From: Closterium sp. NIES-65 | Lineage: Eukaryota > Streptophyta > Zygnematophyceae > Desmidiales > Closteriaceae | Reading direction: 5' to 3' | Length of the DNA stretch: 64,000 nt | Assembly (NCBI GenBank): GCA_948144175.1 | Contig: CANXME010002517.1 | Location: 2,108,001 to 2,172,000 of the forward strand | In this document: in pieces, positions 28,351 through 40,022 of the stretch | Position numbering within the stretch: position 1 is the stretch's first letter | Layout of the letters: the number at the start of each line of letters is the position of its first letter | Notes under the pieces: generated by a model | The model's database searches: none | The model's input: only the letters and a program-made list of their open reading frames with translations | Told to the model about the DNA's origin: nothing | Translations under genes and position numbers: made by a program

Positions 28351-29997
28351 TCAAAAGGAGAGCAAGTGAGGCAAGACGGGCACAAGACCCAGCTGAGTGC
28401 AGAAGCGCTGATGATCACAAGGCGCAAGTGCCTTGGTGAAGACATCAGCAGTGTTGGCCTCAGAGGCCACGTACGCAAGTCGCAGCTGTCCACGCTGCTG
28501 AAGCTCACGAGGAAGGAAGTAGCGAAGAGCAATGTGCTTTGTTCTGTGCTCCAGTCTCTGCTCTCGACACAAGGCCAGCATGGCCTTGTTGTCTACGTAC
28601 AGGACTGGAGGAGAACGAGGCGGCTCTCCAAGGTCGGTCAGCACGTAGGTGAGCCAGCGAAGCTCCTGTGCAGCCATGGCCCCTGCGTAGATCTCAGCCT
28701 CACAACTGGAGCCGAGAACAGAAGACGAGCGAGTAGCCCGCCACGAGACAGAGCCGGAACCAAGGCTGAAGGTGTAACCCTGTGTCGACCGCTGCGTAGC
28801 CTGGTCGTTAGCCCAAGAAGCGTCCGCGTGCCCAGTGAGGACCACTGGACTCCGCCCTCCAAGCACTAGCCCCATGCGTGACGTACTGCACAAGTAGCGC
28901 AACACCCTCTTCGCTGCAGCCATGTGCTCTGGTCGGTGTCTCCCAGGAGCAACATAGCGTGCAAGAATGCTAAGAGGGTATGCAAGGTCAGGTCGTGTGC
29001 AGGTCATCAGGTACATAAGGCAGCCAACAAGCTCTGGATACGGGCCACTCGACTCTACGGACTCATCTGAAGGCAGAGCTAAGAGTGAGTGGCCAATAGG
29101 CAGAGGAGTGGCCTGAGGCGAGGAGTAGGTGAAGCCGAAGCGCTGAAGGACCTGCTGCACCATGTGTGACTGAGTCAGGGTAATGGTGCGGCGTGCTCTG
29201 TCCCGGGTGATCTGCAAGCCAAGGTAGCTGCGCAGTTCACCCAGGTCAGTGCACGAGTGTCTCTTCTGCAGCTCGGACTTCACGTAGGCGAGTCCAGCAG
29301 TGTCAGCAGTGGCGAAGACCAAGTCGTCGACGTACACGAGGATGTAGAACGGCGGCAGAGAGGTGTCGGTGCGTAGAAACAGCGACGGGTCAGCAGTAGA
29401 GGGAGCAAACCCAAGAGCCGCAAGCGTAGTCCTCAGTGTGTCGTGCCACTCGCGTGGTGCCTGGCGGAGACCGTAGACTGGCCGTCGAAGGCTCCACTGG
29501 GTGCCAGGAGGAATACTCCCAGTGAAGCCAGGTGGACGGCGCAGCCAGATCTCCTCGTGCAGGCTGCCCTGCAAGAAAGCTGTGCTAAAGTAAAGAGAGT
29601 GCAGCTCGTAGTCACGGTGAGCAGCAACGTGCAGCAGTACCCGAAGAGTAGTCATCTTTAAGGTGGGGGAGAAGGTCTGAAAGTAGTCAACTCCCTGCCG
29701 CTGACTGAAGCCACGAGCCACGTAACGCGCCTTGAAGACAGGCGGAGAACCCGACGGCCGCTTCACCCTGAAGATCCACATGCCACTGACGATGTTCGCC
29801 CCAGGAGGGGGGACAGCGTCAACGTAAGTGCCTGTGGACTTCCAGGAAGCCATCTCTGCATCCATAGCTGCCTGCCACTGAGAAGAGTGGGGACCCTCTA
29901 TCGCCTCCGCGTAAGAGCGCGGAGTCGGGATGTCAAGTGCATCCGGGTCTCCCTCAGGGGTAAGCAGTACAGACACGAGATGAGGTGAAGAAGCTGC
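28351..29997 (-). pseudogene. B1 pol, C-terminal part: reverse transcriptase and RNase H
   Basis: The frame runs from the C insertion point through the copia reverse transcriptase (SYAEAIEGP, YVARGFSQRQGVDYFQTFSP, LVYVDDLVFATAD) and RNase H (LTGHADASWANDQATQRS, YVDNKAMLALCREQRLEHRT). It is open, but cut off from the rest of pol by element C. Confidence 0.9.
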
Positions 29998-30873
29998 TGT
30001 TATGTGATGCTATCATTTGCATTCACGTCTGTCTGCCTCCCATCATGTGTTCGTGCGTTGCATGTGTGAAATGAGCGTGCGCAAGAATTTGTGTTTTTCT
30101 GTGGTTTGGATTTTCTGAGTATGTGTGAATGTTATTTGGCTTGAGCAGATATCTGAAGTGACTCCACTGCTCAAGATCTTTCCGACGAGCCAAGAATCGT
30201 CGCGATCGGAGCAATATCAAGAAAGTTACGAACGTTGGAGTTCGTATGCTTTCTGTACCTCGGTTGTGGCGACTATGGGAAGTTGTGGGGTTGACTCAAT
30301 ATGGGGTACAGACTTTTGGGGGTTGGGAATTCGAACCCATCACTGTAGAATGCTGCCATGTGGTTGGGTGAAGCCAAACCAGGTTGGCAAGTGTGGCCAA
30401 GTGGGTTGAGGTGGATGGCATGAGTTGGGAAAGTGACAAATGTGAAAGTGGGGTTGCCTATGGGGAAGGGAATTGTGTGGCATGGGGTTTCCTTGGTTGG
30501 GGAATCTCTTGGGACCTTCCCTCTCGTCCTCCTCTTCCCTCCTACCTGGTTTAGTGCTACCCTAACTCTCTTGTGTGCAACTTAGTGGAACTTGTGAGAA
30601 CCATTGTGATTGAGTTAAGCATGTGGCAGCATACCCCCTAGTGCGCCGAAAATCATAACTCGAGATTTACTCCACCATTTGATACGATTCAAATTGGGAA
30701 AGATAGCCCTCGTTACAGGCTACAACATACTCGAGTTTGAGACAATTCCAACGGTGCAAGTTTAGCCGACGACGTTTCTTGTGAACTCGACGATTCTGTC
30801 CAGAATTTCAAGCCAACGATTTTGAGAAATTTAGGCTCCTAATCTTCATTGACTCCGTTCTTAGTCTCTAACA
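29998..30873 (+). repeat. C 5' LTR (876 bp)
   Basis: TGTTATGTGATGC...GTCTCTAACA, followed by the primer-binding site. Confidence 0.96.
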
Positions 30874-31109
30874 AGTGGTATCAGAGCTGATTAAAGACCT
30901 TGTGGGGAGTCTACTGAAGTGTGAAGACCCTCCTAGACCCACCATGGCATGTGGGCGTGCCTAAGTGGAGTTCTGGAGGTTGGATGTGACTTCCGCTAAG
31001 GGGAAACTCTGCCGAAATTTCGTTGGCGCCGTCACTTGTGAAAATATTGTGGATCTACATTGTGACCAGCAAAAGGGGGAGCTGAAACCTCTGATTGGGA
31101 GCAGAGGAG

Positions 31110-34100
31110 ATGAGTGGAGAAGCAGCTGAGAAGAAGAGTGAACCGCCACCGTCCAAGATCGAGGCTTTGGACGGCTCCAACTACGAGGAATGGAGCGGGC
31201 GGATGCGGAGCGCTTTCAAGCGCTACAAGCTGCTGAAACTTGCGATGGGAGAAGAGAAGATGCCGGAGGAAGGTGATGCCCGCGACAAATGGATTGAGAA
31301 GAGCGCGGTGGTGTACGACCTAATCCTTCAATCGGTCAACAATGATGTGTTCCAGCATATCAAGGACCTAGTGGAGCTGGACGACTCCGGGCCTAAGGCG
31401 TGGAAGCTGCTACGCGATGTGGTACAACCCAACACGCTGCCGATGGTGATCGTAATGGAGAAGGAGCTGGCTGCTCTCTCCATGAAGGCGGGAGACGATG
31501 TGAAACTGGTCCTTGACAAGATCAAGGACACCTATGCGAGGATGGCAGCGGCGGGCAGCAAGGTGTCGGAGATGCAGCAGTGCACCAAGATCATCTCGGT
31601 GCTCGACAACTCGTGGGACAACCTCATCCCCACCCTCAACGTTCAGCAGGACAAGTGGACGCCTGAGTGGCTACGGCAGCAGATCCTGCAGGAGGACTTC
31701 CGCAGGCGCCACATGGGAGGTGGTGCTGCCAACAAAACTCCTGAGGGGTATGGAGCTGCAGGAGGCAGCAGCGGAAGAGGGGGAGGGAGAGGCCGAGGCC
31801 GTGGGAGAGGCTTTGGCAGAGGAAGAGGCCGAGGTGACTACAACGAGGGGCATGGGAGCTCTGGTGGCAAGGGGAGTACCCGAATGGAGGGTGCGTGCTG
31901 GTACTGCAAGAAGGCTGGACACCCATGGTTCAAGTGTTTCAGCCGGCCTGAAGGATGGGCGCCTCCAGGCATGAAGCCGCCAAGTGGTGAACGTGCACGA
32001 GGTGGTGCTGTGCAAGGTTCAGGTGCACAAGGTGATGGTGCACAAGGTAAAGCCGACCCTGGTATGTTCCTCATGGTTGAGGACGTGCAAGGGAGTGGGG
32101 GTGATGTGGGTTCAGTTGGGAAGGTTGTGATGCACCCCCTCACTCACTGGGTGATCGATTCAGGTTGCACAAGTCACATGACTCCACGGGCAGATTTGCT
32201 TGATGAGGTGAAGCCCCCTGGGAAGATAAAGTTTGTGGCTGCCGCTTCAGGTGCCTTGCTCCCTGTGATTGGTGTTGGGAATGCCAAGGTTATGGGAGCT
32301 AATGGGGGGCTTGTGGGGCTGGGAAATGTGCTGTTGGTTGAAGGTTTATCCGCTAACCTCCTCTCTGTGCGCCGGCTGCAGAAAAGCAAGGCCAAAGTTA
32401 CGTTCGGCCCAACCAGCTGCCGTGCAAAGCTTGGGAAGTTGCTGCTGTGGGATTTGGAGGAGAAGAGCAGCTGCATCAAGGACCTGTGGCAGCTGCCCAT
32501 CATCCCTTGGAATGGGAAACCTCCAGCAACGGCAAAGGCAGCGGCAGCGGCTAAAGCAACTGCGGGAGGAGAGGAGACTGCACCAACTGCTGGGGCCCTG
32601 GATGCAGTCAAGAAGGTGCAGCAGCCACAGCAATCACATGGTGAGGTGCTTGCTGGTGTGGATGCAACGGCTGCATGGGCAAAGGCTTCTTCTGGGAGTG
32701 GTGAGGCCGATTGGGAGACGTGGCACGAGAGGTTGTGCCACATCAACATTCCGATGCTGCAGAAATTGGTGAAGGATGGGAACCTGAAGGGATTGGAGGT
32801 GAAGGGGGCAGCAAGAGAGATTGGGAGCTGCCCTACATGCCTTGAGACCAAGTTCACGAAGTTTCCCTTCAGCAGCAGCACGGGACCAGCGAAGGCTCCA
32901 CTTGCACTTGTGCACATGGACGTGGTGGGCCCCACGAGGGCCCCTTCTCTCTCGCGCAGCCGCTATTTCCTAACCATTGTGGATGACCACACACGTGCGG
33001 TGTGGGTCTACCCTCTCAAGACTAAGGGGGAGGTGGCAGCGGCTGTTCTCAAGGAGTGGATGCCGAGAGCACAAAGGGAGAGCGGACACAAAGTGAAGGT
33101 GATCCGCACCGACAATGGGGGAGAGTTCATTGGCGCTGTTTTTGAGGCGGTGCTGAAGAAGAAGGGGATCCAGCATCAGCTCACGGTGCCCTACAACCCT
33201 CAGCAGAACGACGTGGCTGAGCGGTTCAACCGGACCCTGCAGGAAGGTGCTCGCACTCTCCTTGGGCGTGCAGGGCTGCCGGATCCGTTTTGGGTGACTG
33301 CACTACGGCAGGTCGTTGTGGTGAAGAATAGGGTGCTCGCAACTGTGGGGGACAAGCAGTGGGTGCCTTACACCAAGTGGTATGGGAGTGCACCAGCAGT
33401 CAACATGCTGAGAGCCTACGGCTGCATGGTGGTGTTTCATGTGCCGAAGGAGAAGAGGGGAAAGTTGGAAGCTTCTGGAAGATGGGGTGTGCACTTGGGA
33501 CTTGCGAAGGACCACAAGGGCTGGCTCATATGGGACTTGACCAGCCAGCAGCTGACTGTGTCAAGGGACGTGAAGTTCCTGGAGTCCTTGTACTACAAGG
33601 AGTGGAAGCAGCAGCAGCAGAAGCTTCCTACGACACCGCTGATCGTTGAGGCCGATGAGATGCAGCGGCCTTCGAGGCAAGTGGAGGTTGCCACCTCAGA
33701 GGAGGAGATCTCTGGGGTGACTGAGGATGGGGGAGAACCCGAGGTGGTGGAGCAGCAAGATGCTCCACGAGGTGCCGCACGTACGGCTGACCGTCCTAAG
33801 AGGGATGTGCGCCCTCCTAACCGGCTGACCTATCCGAGCTTTGGGAAGCCGAAGGTGGTACGGGCTGGGAGTGTGGCTGAGCAGTGTGATGAGGAGGAGA
33901 TAGCGCACTGCTACTGGGCAGCCGTCCCTGAGCCCAAGACGCTTACCGAGGCCTTGAGTGGGCCCGATGCTGAGAAGTGGAAGCAGAGTGTGAAGGAGGA
34001 GTACGACTCACTGCTGGAGAATGAGACGTGGGAGCTGTGTGAGCTGCCTCCTGGGAAGAAGGCAATCTCTTCGAAGCTGATCTTCAGGCACAAGTATGGA

Positions 34101-35513
34101 CCTGATGGGGAGCTGAAGCGCTACAAGTCAAGGCTTGTCGCTAAGGGGTTCCAGCAGACGAAGGGGAAGGATTTTGATGAGCTCTATGCTCCTGTGGGAA
34201 AAGGCACAACACTGAGAGTGTCTTTGGCGATGGCCGCATACCGTGGATGGCGGGTAAAGCAGCTGGACATTACCACCGCCTTCCTCAATGGAGTCATTCT
34301 GGAGGAGCTGTACATGCTGCAGCCTGAGGGGTTGGATGATGGGAGCGGCAGGGTGTGCAGGCTGAAGAAGGCCATCTATGGCCTGAAGCAGGCTCCTCGT
34401 GCATGGTACCACAAACTGGAGGAGACACTGCTGGCTGGGGGGTTCAAGAAGAGTGAGTGCGATCACAGCTTGTTCCTGCTGCAAGAGAAGGAGCAGTTTC
34501 TCATGCTCCTGGTGTATGTGGACGACATACTGCTCTTCTCTGAGTCGTCTGCAATGATTGAGCGTGTGGAGGAGATGCTGGAAATGCAGTTCAAGTGCTC
34601 CAAGATGGGAGACGTGAAGTACTACCTGGGGATGCATGTGGAGAGAGACCTTGACAAGGGAGTGTTGAGGTTGCACCAGAGGAAGTATTGTGAGGGGCTG
34701 GCCGAGAAGTATGGGCTGCGAGATGGAGGGAAGCCAGCCACCCCACTGCCTTCAGGGTTCACCGTAGAGCCCTGTGCTGATGAGGAGGTGGTGGGAGAGA
34801 GTGACAGGAAGCTGTTTCACTCCATGGTGGGGGCACTCAACTATGTGGCTAACCACACACGGCCTGACATTGCCTTTGCAACATCCAGGCTTGCCAGTGT
34901 GGTTTCACGCCCCAGTCATGAGCAGCTGGAAGCGGCAAAGAGGTTGGTCCGCTATGTGAGTGCAACGGCATCAGTGGGTTTGGAGTACAGTGCTGTGCGA
35001 CAGAGGCTACAGAGGGGTGCAGCTGATTTGAGCAAGGGGGAGATGCGCTTGACTTGCTACACCGACGCTAGCTTCAACTCAGTGAAGACGGATGGCACCA
35101 GCATTGGAGGCTATGTGTGCCTCTTTGGAGGTGGTGCAGTGAGCTGGCGCAGCAAGAAGCAGAACGAGGTGGGGCTGTCCTCGTGTGAGACAGAGTACAT
35201 GGCCCTTCATCATGGGGCAAAGGAGGTGGTGTGGCTGAGGCGTTTGCTAGAGGAGATTTGGGTTGGTCAAAGGGAGCCGACTGTGATTTTCTGTGACAAT
35301 GAGTCGGCGGTGAAGCTTGCGAAGAATGCTTGTCTTCATGGGCTGACCAAACACATCAGGCCTAAGTGGCACTGGTTGAGAAGGCTCCTGGACAAGGAGG
35401 TGCGGCTGGAGATTGTGAAGACCCATCAGCAGGCGGCTGACATTCTCACCAAGCGCCAGGCTGAATCTGAGCATTGGAAGGGCATGAAGCTTGCTGGGAT
35501 GAGTGTGCATTGA
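31110..35513 (+). CDS. Element C Gag-Pol polyprotein, intact, 1467 aa
   Basis: One open frame holds all copia domains in order. Gag (UBN2-like, from IEALDGSNYEEWSGRM) is followed by a Gly/Arg-rich stretch. The zinc knuckle CWYCKKAGHPWFKC is near residue 263. The protease site is VIDSGCTSHM (about 348). The integrase starts at WHERLCH (about 537), with core HMDVVGP, RTDNGGEF and VAERFNRTL (about 602-702). The reverse transcriptase has LVYVDDILLFSES (about 1135). RNase H runs from YTDASFNS (about 1317). The ATG at 31110 is the first in frame. No missing catalytic residue is visible. Confidence 0.96.
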   Translation: MSGEAAEKKSEPPPSKIEALDGSNYEEWSGRMRSAFKRYKLLKLAMGEEKMPEEGDARDKWIEKSAVVYDLILQSVNNDVFQHIKDLVELDDSGPKAWKLLRDVVQPNTLPMVIVMEKELAALSMKAGDDVKLVLDKIKDTYARMAAAGSKVSEMQQCTKIISVLDNSWDNLIPTLNVQQDKWTPEWLRQQILQEDFRRRHMGGGAANKTPEGYGAAGGSSGRGGGRGRGRGRGFGRGRGRGDYNEGHGSSGGKGSTRMEGACWYCKKAGHPWFKCFSRPEGWAPPGMKPPSGERARGGAVQGSGAQGDGAQGKADPGMFLMVEDVQGSGGDVGSVGKVVMHPLTHWVIDSGCTSHMTPRADLLDEVKPPGKIKFVAAASGALLPVIGVGNAKVMGANGGLVGLGNVLLVEGLSANLLSVRRLQKSKAKVTFGPTSCRAKLGKLLLWDLEEKSSCIKDLWQLPIIPWNGKPPATAKAAAAAKATAGGEETAPTAGALDAVKKVQQPQQSHGEVLAGVDATAAWAKASSGSGEADWETWHERLCHINIPMLQKLVKDGNLKGLEVKGAAREIGSCPTCLETKFTKFPFSSSTGPAKAPLALVHMDVVGPTRAPSLSRSRYFLTIVDDHTRAVWVYPLKTKGEVAAAVLKEWMPRAQRESGHKVKVIRTDNGGEFIGAVFEAVLKKKGIQHQLTVPYNPQQNDVAERFNRTLQEGARTLLGRAGLPDPFWVTALRQVVVVKNRVLATVGDKQWVPYTKWYGSAPAVNMLRAYGCMVVFHVPKEKRGKLEASGRWGVHLGLAKDHKGWLIWDLTSQQLTVSRDVKFLESLYYKEWKQQQQKLPTTPLIVEADEMQRPSRQVEVATSEEEISGVTEDGGEPEVVEQQDAPRGAARTADRPKRDVRPPNRLTYPSFGKPKVVRAGSVAEQCDEEEIAHCYWAAVPEPKTLTEALSGPDAEKWKQSVKEEYDSLLENETWELCELPPGKKAISSKLIFRHKYGPDGELKRYKSRLVAKGFQQTKGKDFDELYAPVGKGTTLRVSLAMAAYRGWRVKQLDITTAFLNGVILEELYMLQPEGLDDGSGRVCRLKKAIYGLKQAPRAWYHKLEETLLAGGFKKSECDHSLFLLQEKEQFLMLLVYVDDILLFSESSAMIERVEEMLEMQFKCSKMGDVKYYLGMHVERDLDKGVLRLHQRKYCEGLAEKYGLRDGGKPATPLPSGFTVEPCADEEVVGESDRKLFHSMVGALNYVANHTRPDIAFATSRLASVVSRPSHEQLEAAKRLVRYVSATASVGLEYSAVRQRLQRGAADLSKGEMRLTCYTDASFNSVKTDGTSIGGYVCLFGGGAVSWRSKKQNEVGLSSCETEYMALHHGAKEVVWLRRLLEEIWVGQREPTVIFCDNESAVKLAKNACLHGLTKHIRPKWHWLRRLLDKEVRLEIVKTHQQAADILTKRQAESEHWKGMKLAGMSVH

Positions 35514-35570
35514 GGGTGCATGCTTGAGCTATGGCATGTGGGATGATGGTTGGCAGCCAGAGGGGGAGTT

Positions 35571-36446
35571 TGTTATGTGATGCTATCATTTGCATTCACG
35601 TCTGTCTGCCTCCCATCATGTGTTCGTGCGTTGCATGTGTGAAATGAGCGTGCGCAAGAATTTGTGTTTTTCTGTGGTTTGGATTTTCTGAGTATGTGTG
35701 AATGTTATTTGGCTTGAGCAGATATCTGAAGTGACTCCACTGCTCAAGATCTTTCCGACGAGCCAAGAATCGTCGCGATCGGAGCAATATCAAGAAAGTT
35801 ACGAACGTTGGAGTTCGTATGCTTTCTGTACTTCGGTTGTGGCGACTATGGGAAGTTGTGGGGTTGACTCAATATGGGGTACAGACTTTTGGGGGTTGGG
35901 AATTCGAACCCATCACTGTAGAATGCTGCCATGTGGTTGGGTGAAGCCAAACCAGGTTGGCAAGTGTGGCCAAGTGGGTTGAGGTGGATGGCATGAGTTG
36001 GGAAAGTGACAAATGTGAAAGTGGGGTTGCCTATGGGGAAGGGAATTGTGTGGCATGGGGTTTCCTTGGTTGGGGAATCTCTTGGGACCTTCCCTCTCGT
36101 CCTCCTCTTCCCTCCTACCTGGTTAAGTGCTACCCTAACTCTCTTGTGTGCAACTTTGTGGAACTTGTGAGAACCATTGTGATTGAGTTAAGCATGTGGC
36201 AGCATACCCCCTAGTGCGCCGAAAATCATAACTCGAGATTTACTCCACCATTTGATACGATTCAAATTGGGAAAGATAGCCCTGGTTACAGGCTACAACA
36301 TACTCGAGTTTGAGACAATTCCAACAGTGCAAGTTTAGCCGAAGACGTTTCTTGTGAACTCGACGATTCTGTCCAGAATTTCAAGCCAACGATTTTGAGA
36401 AATTTAGGCTCCTAATCTTCATTGACTCCGTCCTTAGTCTCTAACA
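35571..36446 (+). repeat. C 3' LTR (876 bp)
   Basis: Nearly identical to the 5' LTR; starts 57 bp after the polyprotein stop. Confidence 0.96.
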
Positions 36447-36451
36447 GCTGC

Positions 36452-38901
36452 CAGGCATAGGAACTCCTCCTGCCTGTCCTCAAGGACGTCCGTGCCAAGA
36501 GCACACTCACCCCCGACGGACGGAGGACAGACAGACTCAGACTCAGCGACAAGACTAGCAGCGTAGTCTAGGCGACAGCGAGCAGCAAAGTCGACGAGCT
36601 CAGCAACTAGGGCAGACGCAGCTCTGGACAGCACCAATACCCTTAGCAGGAGCATCTTCAGCAACACCAGGAGCACTCCCAGCAGGACCACCAGCGGTAG
36701 TCTCAGCGCCAACACCCTCAGCAGCAACAGCTACAGTCGAACCCGCAGGCGCAGCAGCTCCAGTACTCCCAGTATGAGTACCTTCGGGACCCGCGACCGC
36801 AGCACCCTCAGTAGTCGAAAAACCTCCAGCACCAGCAGTACGACGCCAGCGCCGCGCAAACCACTCGCGCAGCTCCTGTGGAGAGAGTGGCTCCCGGCGA
36901 GACGAAGCACCCGGAGAACCTCCAGGCGGAGCACCTCCACGCTCAGCACCCCCAGGCGTAGCACCCCCAGGCTCAGCACCCCCAGGCGGAGCACCTCCAG
37001 GCTGAGCACCCCCAGGCGCAACACCCCCAGACGCAGCACCCCCAGGCGCAGCACCCCCAGACTCAGCACCCCCAGGCTCCGCACCCCCAGGTCCAGCACC
37101 CCCAGGCTCAGCACCTCCAGTGGCAGCACCCTCAGCAGCACCAGAGTCACCAGTTACCTCGACAGGCTCGACGGCGTCTACCTGGGACACACCTGAAGGG
37201 GCAGGACCCTGAGGAGGAAGGGTGTCTATTTGGGGGGGACCTGGTACAAGGAAGAGCGAGGGCGGGGGGAGGGACGGAGTGCGGTAGGGGAAGAGGCGGT
37301 AGTAGGGGACCGACTCGTCAAACGTGACGTCCTGGGAGGACAGAATACGTCGAGAGGTGGGGTGGTAGAACTGCCACCCAGGGCGCGTCAGGGGGGAACC
37401 CCAGGAAGACGCTAGGAGCAGCACGAGGGGACAGCTTGTCCGCAGACAAGTCGCGGACAAACGCCCAAGATCCCCAGACCCGGAACGCCGACGCATCGCC
37501 AACCTTCCCCGTCCACAGCAAGGCTGGGGAGGTCTCCGGCCTCGAGACCCTGGGGTGGAGGTTGAGCTGATACGCAGCGTACCTCACCGCAAACGGCCAC
37601 AGAAAATGGGGGGCAGCCGCATGGATCATGGACATATCAGCGACGTCCATGACCATGCCAATGCGGCGCTCAGCAATCCCATTTTGCTGTGGTGAGTCCG
37701 GAAGCGTGAAGGTCTGACGGATGCCTCGTGCGAGACAGAAGGCTCGTAGAGGGCTAGAGGAAAACTCTCCGCCTCTGTCCGAGTGCAGACGCAGAACAGG
37801 AAAGTCCGAGCCAAAGCGCTGCCTGAGCTGAAGACGAGCTGCGCGGATCCAGTCGATCAACACCTCAGTGACATCACCCTTGCTGCGCAAGGGGAAGACT
37901 GTGGTGTAACGCGAGTAGTCGTCAACAACTAGCAGAAAGTAGCGCTCGTGACCCTGTCCACGGACGCGGGCTGGGCCCCACACGTCCATGTGAAGCGTCT
38001 ACAACGGGGCCTCTGTCGAAGGAAACTGGGAGGAGTGAGGGGCAGCACGCTGGCGCCCCTCGACACAGGGGACACAGGCAGGGCCAGGGCCCTGAGGAAG
38101 GGGAGGGAGGGACCGGGGGAGACCAGACACAAGAAGACGGGAGGCCATGCCTCGGAGCCGAAGCAGAGAGGGGTGGCCAAGGCGGTGGTGCCAGAGGAGA
38201 GTCTCGTGAGACAGGAGACGACACGAACAGGGGGCAGACTCAGGACCAGACCTGGACGCCGCAGCAAACACCTGACCCGACGCAGCTACCCTACCAGACT
38301 CAGCAACTGGAGGAGACGCAGTGGTCAGAGTGTACAGGCTCAACCCAGGCTGACGGGTGAACGTAGCCAGGTGTCGGCCTGTGTCAGCCTCTGTACAGTG
38401 GGTCACTCGCCGACGCGCAGGAGTGAACTGGTGGACACCCGCATCCTGTAGGTCAGCACCACTCACCAGGCTCGTCGAGAACGAGGGGAGGTAGAGACCA
38501 GACAGGGTGCTAGAGGACGCAAACACACTAGCACCTAGAGCATCAGCGTCGCACGCACCTAGGGCAGCAGCCTCACCAGTATCTAGTGCAGCAGTCTCAA
38601 TGCCTGGATCGGGCGGGAAACACCGGTAACAGTCACCCTCATCACTAATAGACACAGCATACATGGCAGAAAGAATAGCATCAAAGTCAAGATCAAAGAT
38701 AGCAACACCCGCCCTAGACAGCTCGCCCCAGCGAGGGATCTCTGAGGCCTCCGGGAACTGGTGACGCCACGCGTCCGTCAGGCGGCCAAAGCAGCGCTGG
38801 GTGGGGTGCGCACCCCCACACTGCTCACCCGCACGGTCGCCGGTGCGCAGGACGTAGGTGCACGGACCAAAACCCCACCCCGCTGGCGTGCAGTGTACCA
38901 C
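36452..38901 (-). pseudogene. B1 pol, N-terminal and middle part: protease remnant and integrase, broken
   Basis: The frame from the zinc-knuckle-like RCFGRLTDAWR runs through integrase HHCC (LLWHHRLGHPSLLR, CVPCVEGRQ) to a stop at 37999-38001. The integrase core continues at 37318-37989 (MDVWGPARV, LHSDRGGEFSS, QQNGIAERR), and a GGAEPGGAE-type repeat linker follows at about 36880-37140. Compared with B2, about 62 residues around FTLDSGASRSFF are gone, so there is no protease active site. Confidence 0.87.
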
Positions 38902-40022
38902 TCACGGAGTTGCTGAGGGGACAGGGTCTCACGACCTCGCTGCTGCTGGCGCGAGCCACCACCGGAGCCACTCCTCTGCGAAGACCTGCGACCAGCTCCA
39001 CCGCCACCCCCACCGCCTCCGCCGCCTCTGCTGCCTCCACCACCGCCGCCGCCTCCGCCGCCTCCTCCACCGCCGCCTCCTCCGCCACCTCCGCTCCCAC
39101 CGCCACCGCCGCCGCCGCCTCCGCCTCCACTGCCGCCACCAACCCCCCCACCCCCACCACTACTCCCACCGCCACCCCCACTCCCCCCACCGCCTCCACC
39201 GCCACCTCCACCGCCCGCTCCTCCAGCTCCCTTGCCCCCCTTGCCCTTGCCAGGGCGGCGTCTCCCGCTAGGGGCAGACGCCACACCGACCGACTCAAGA
39301 CCAAGGAGGTCGGCCGCAACAGCAGAGGCAACAGAGGGCAGCAGGGGGGAGGGGGAACACCCCTCAAAGATGGGGGTGCGCGGGTCACCTCGAGAGGCTC
39401 CTACAGCGACGATGCTCTTCTCTATCGCTAGGAGGGCCTTCTCGAGGAGGTCTACGGTGAGCGTGGTGGGACAGACTGAGAGAAAGTGGTCCCTGACTAC
39501 GCGAAGGGAGTCAGGGAGCCGAGTGACGAGGAAGTAGCGAGTGATGTACATGGGGTGGGGGTTCGCGGCGCAGAAGTCAGCAGGGAGTGCAGCGCGGTAG
39601 CGAGTGTCACTAGTGCGGAGGTGCGTGATGAGGTCAGCTACGGTGGGAAAAGCAGCAAGGTCAGGGAAGAGGTACGGTAGCATGAGACGGCTCAGTGCAG
39701 CAGTGGCAGGGGAGGAGTAGCGCGACACTACAGCGTCGTACAAGGTCTGAGCACTCTTGTACTGGCTAAAGTGCGCACGCTCGGAGGTAGGGAGGTGGCG
39801 ACGCACAGCAAGACGTGCAGCAGCGTCGCGCGTGGCCCACTGTGAGCGAACAGTGGCGTCAGCATCAGCAGCAGGGGCAGGGGAAGCGCCAGAGGTAAGG
39901 TCAAAGAGAGAGAGGCCGTCTACCCTATCGCACTGTAAGAACAGCTGCAGGTCGTCTACCCATACCTCAAAGTCAACGGCTTGTCCCTCAGTGTCAAACG
40001 TGAGGACACTAGGGGTAGCCAT
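38778..40022 (-). pseudogene. B1 gag with poly-Gly tract, frame-shifted at the end
   Basis: ATG 40022 (MATPSVLTFDTEGQAVDF). A Gag core with SRLMLPYLFPDLAAFPTVAD and SLRVVRDHFLSVCPTTLTVD is followed by about 90 residues that are almost all Gly (38990-39240). The frame leaves the B2-like path at QRGGV, before the zinc-knuckle-like segment. Confidence 0.85.

Larger units (their letters stand above)
29998..36446 (+). mobile_element. Ty1/copia retrotransposon C, structurally intact
   Basis: Two 876-bp LTRs (29998-30873 and 35571-36446) differ at about seven sites (0.8%). The target duplication GCTGC is at 29993-29997 and 36447-36451. The primer-binding site TGGTATCAGAGC is at 30876-30887 and a purine tract (AGAGGGGGAGTT) precedes the 3' LTR. 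The single polyprotein frame is open, so this copy could be autonomous. It interrupts B1 pol between integrase and reverse transcriptase, in opposite orientation. Confidence 0.97.

Noticed and set aside
30310-30350. tRNA or SINE-like T-arm (ggaattcgaaccc) in the C LTR
   Set aside because: No acceptor, D or anticodon arms can be drawn around it, and it recurs simply because both LTRs carry it.
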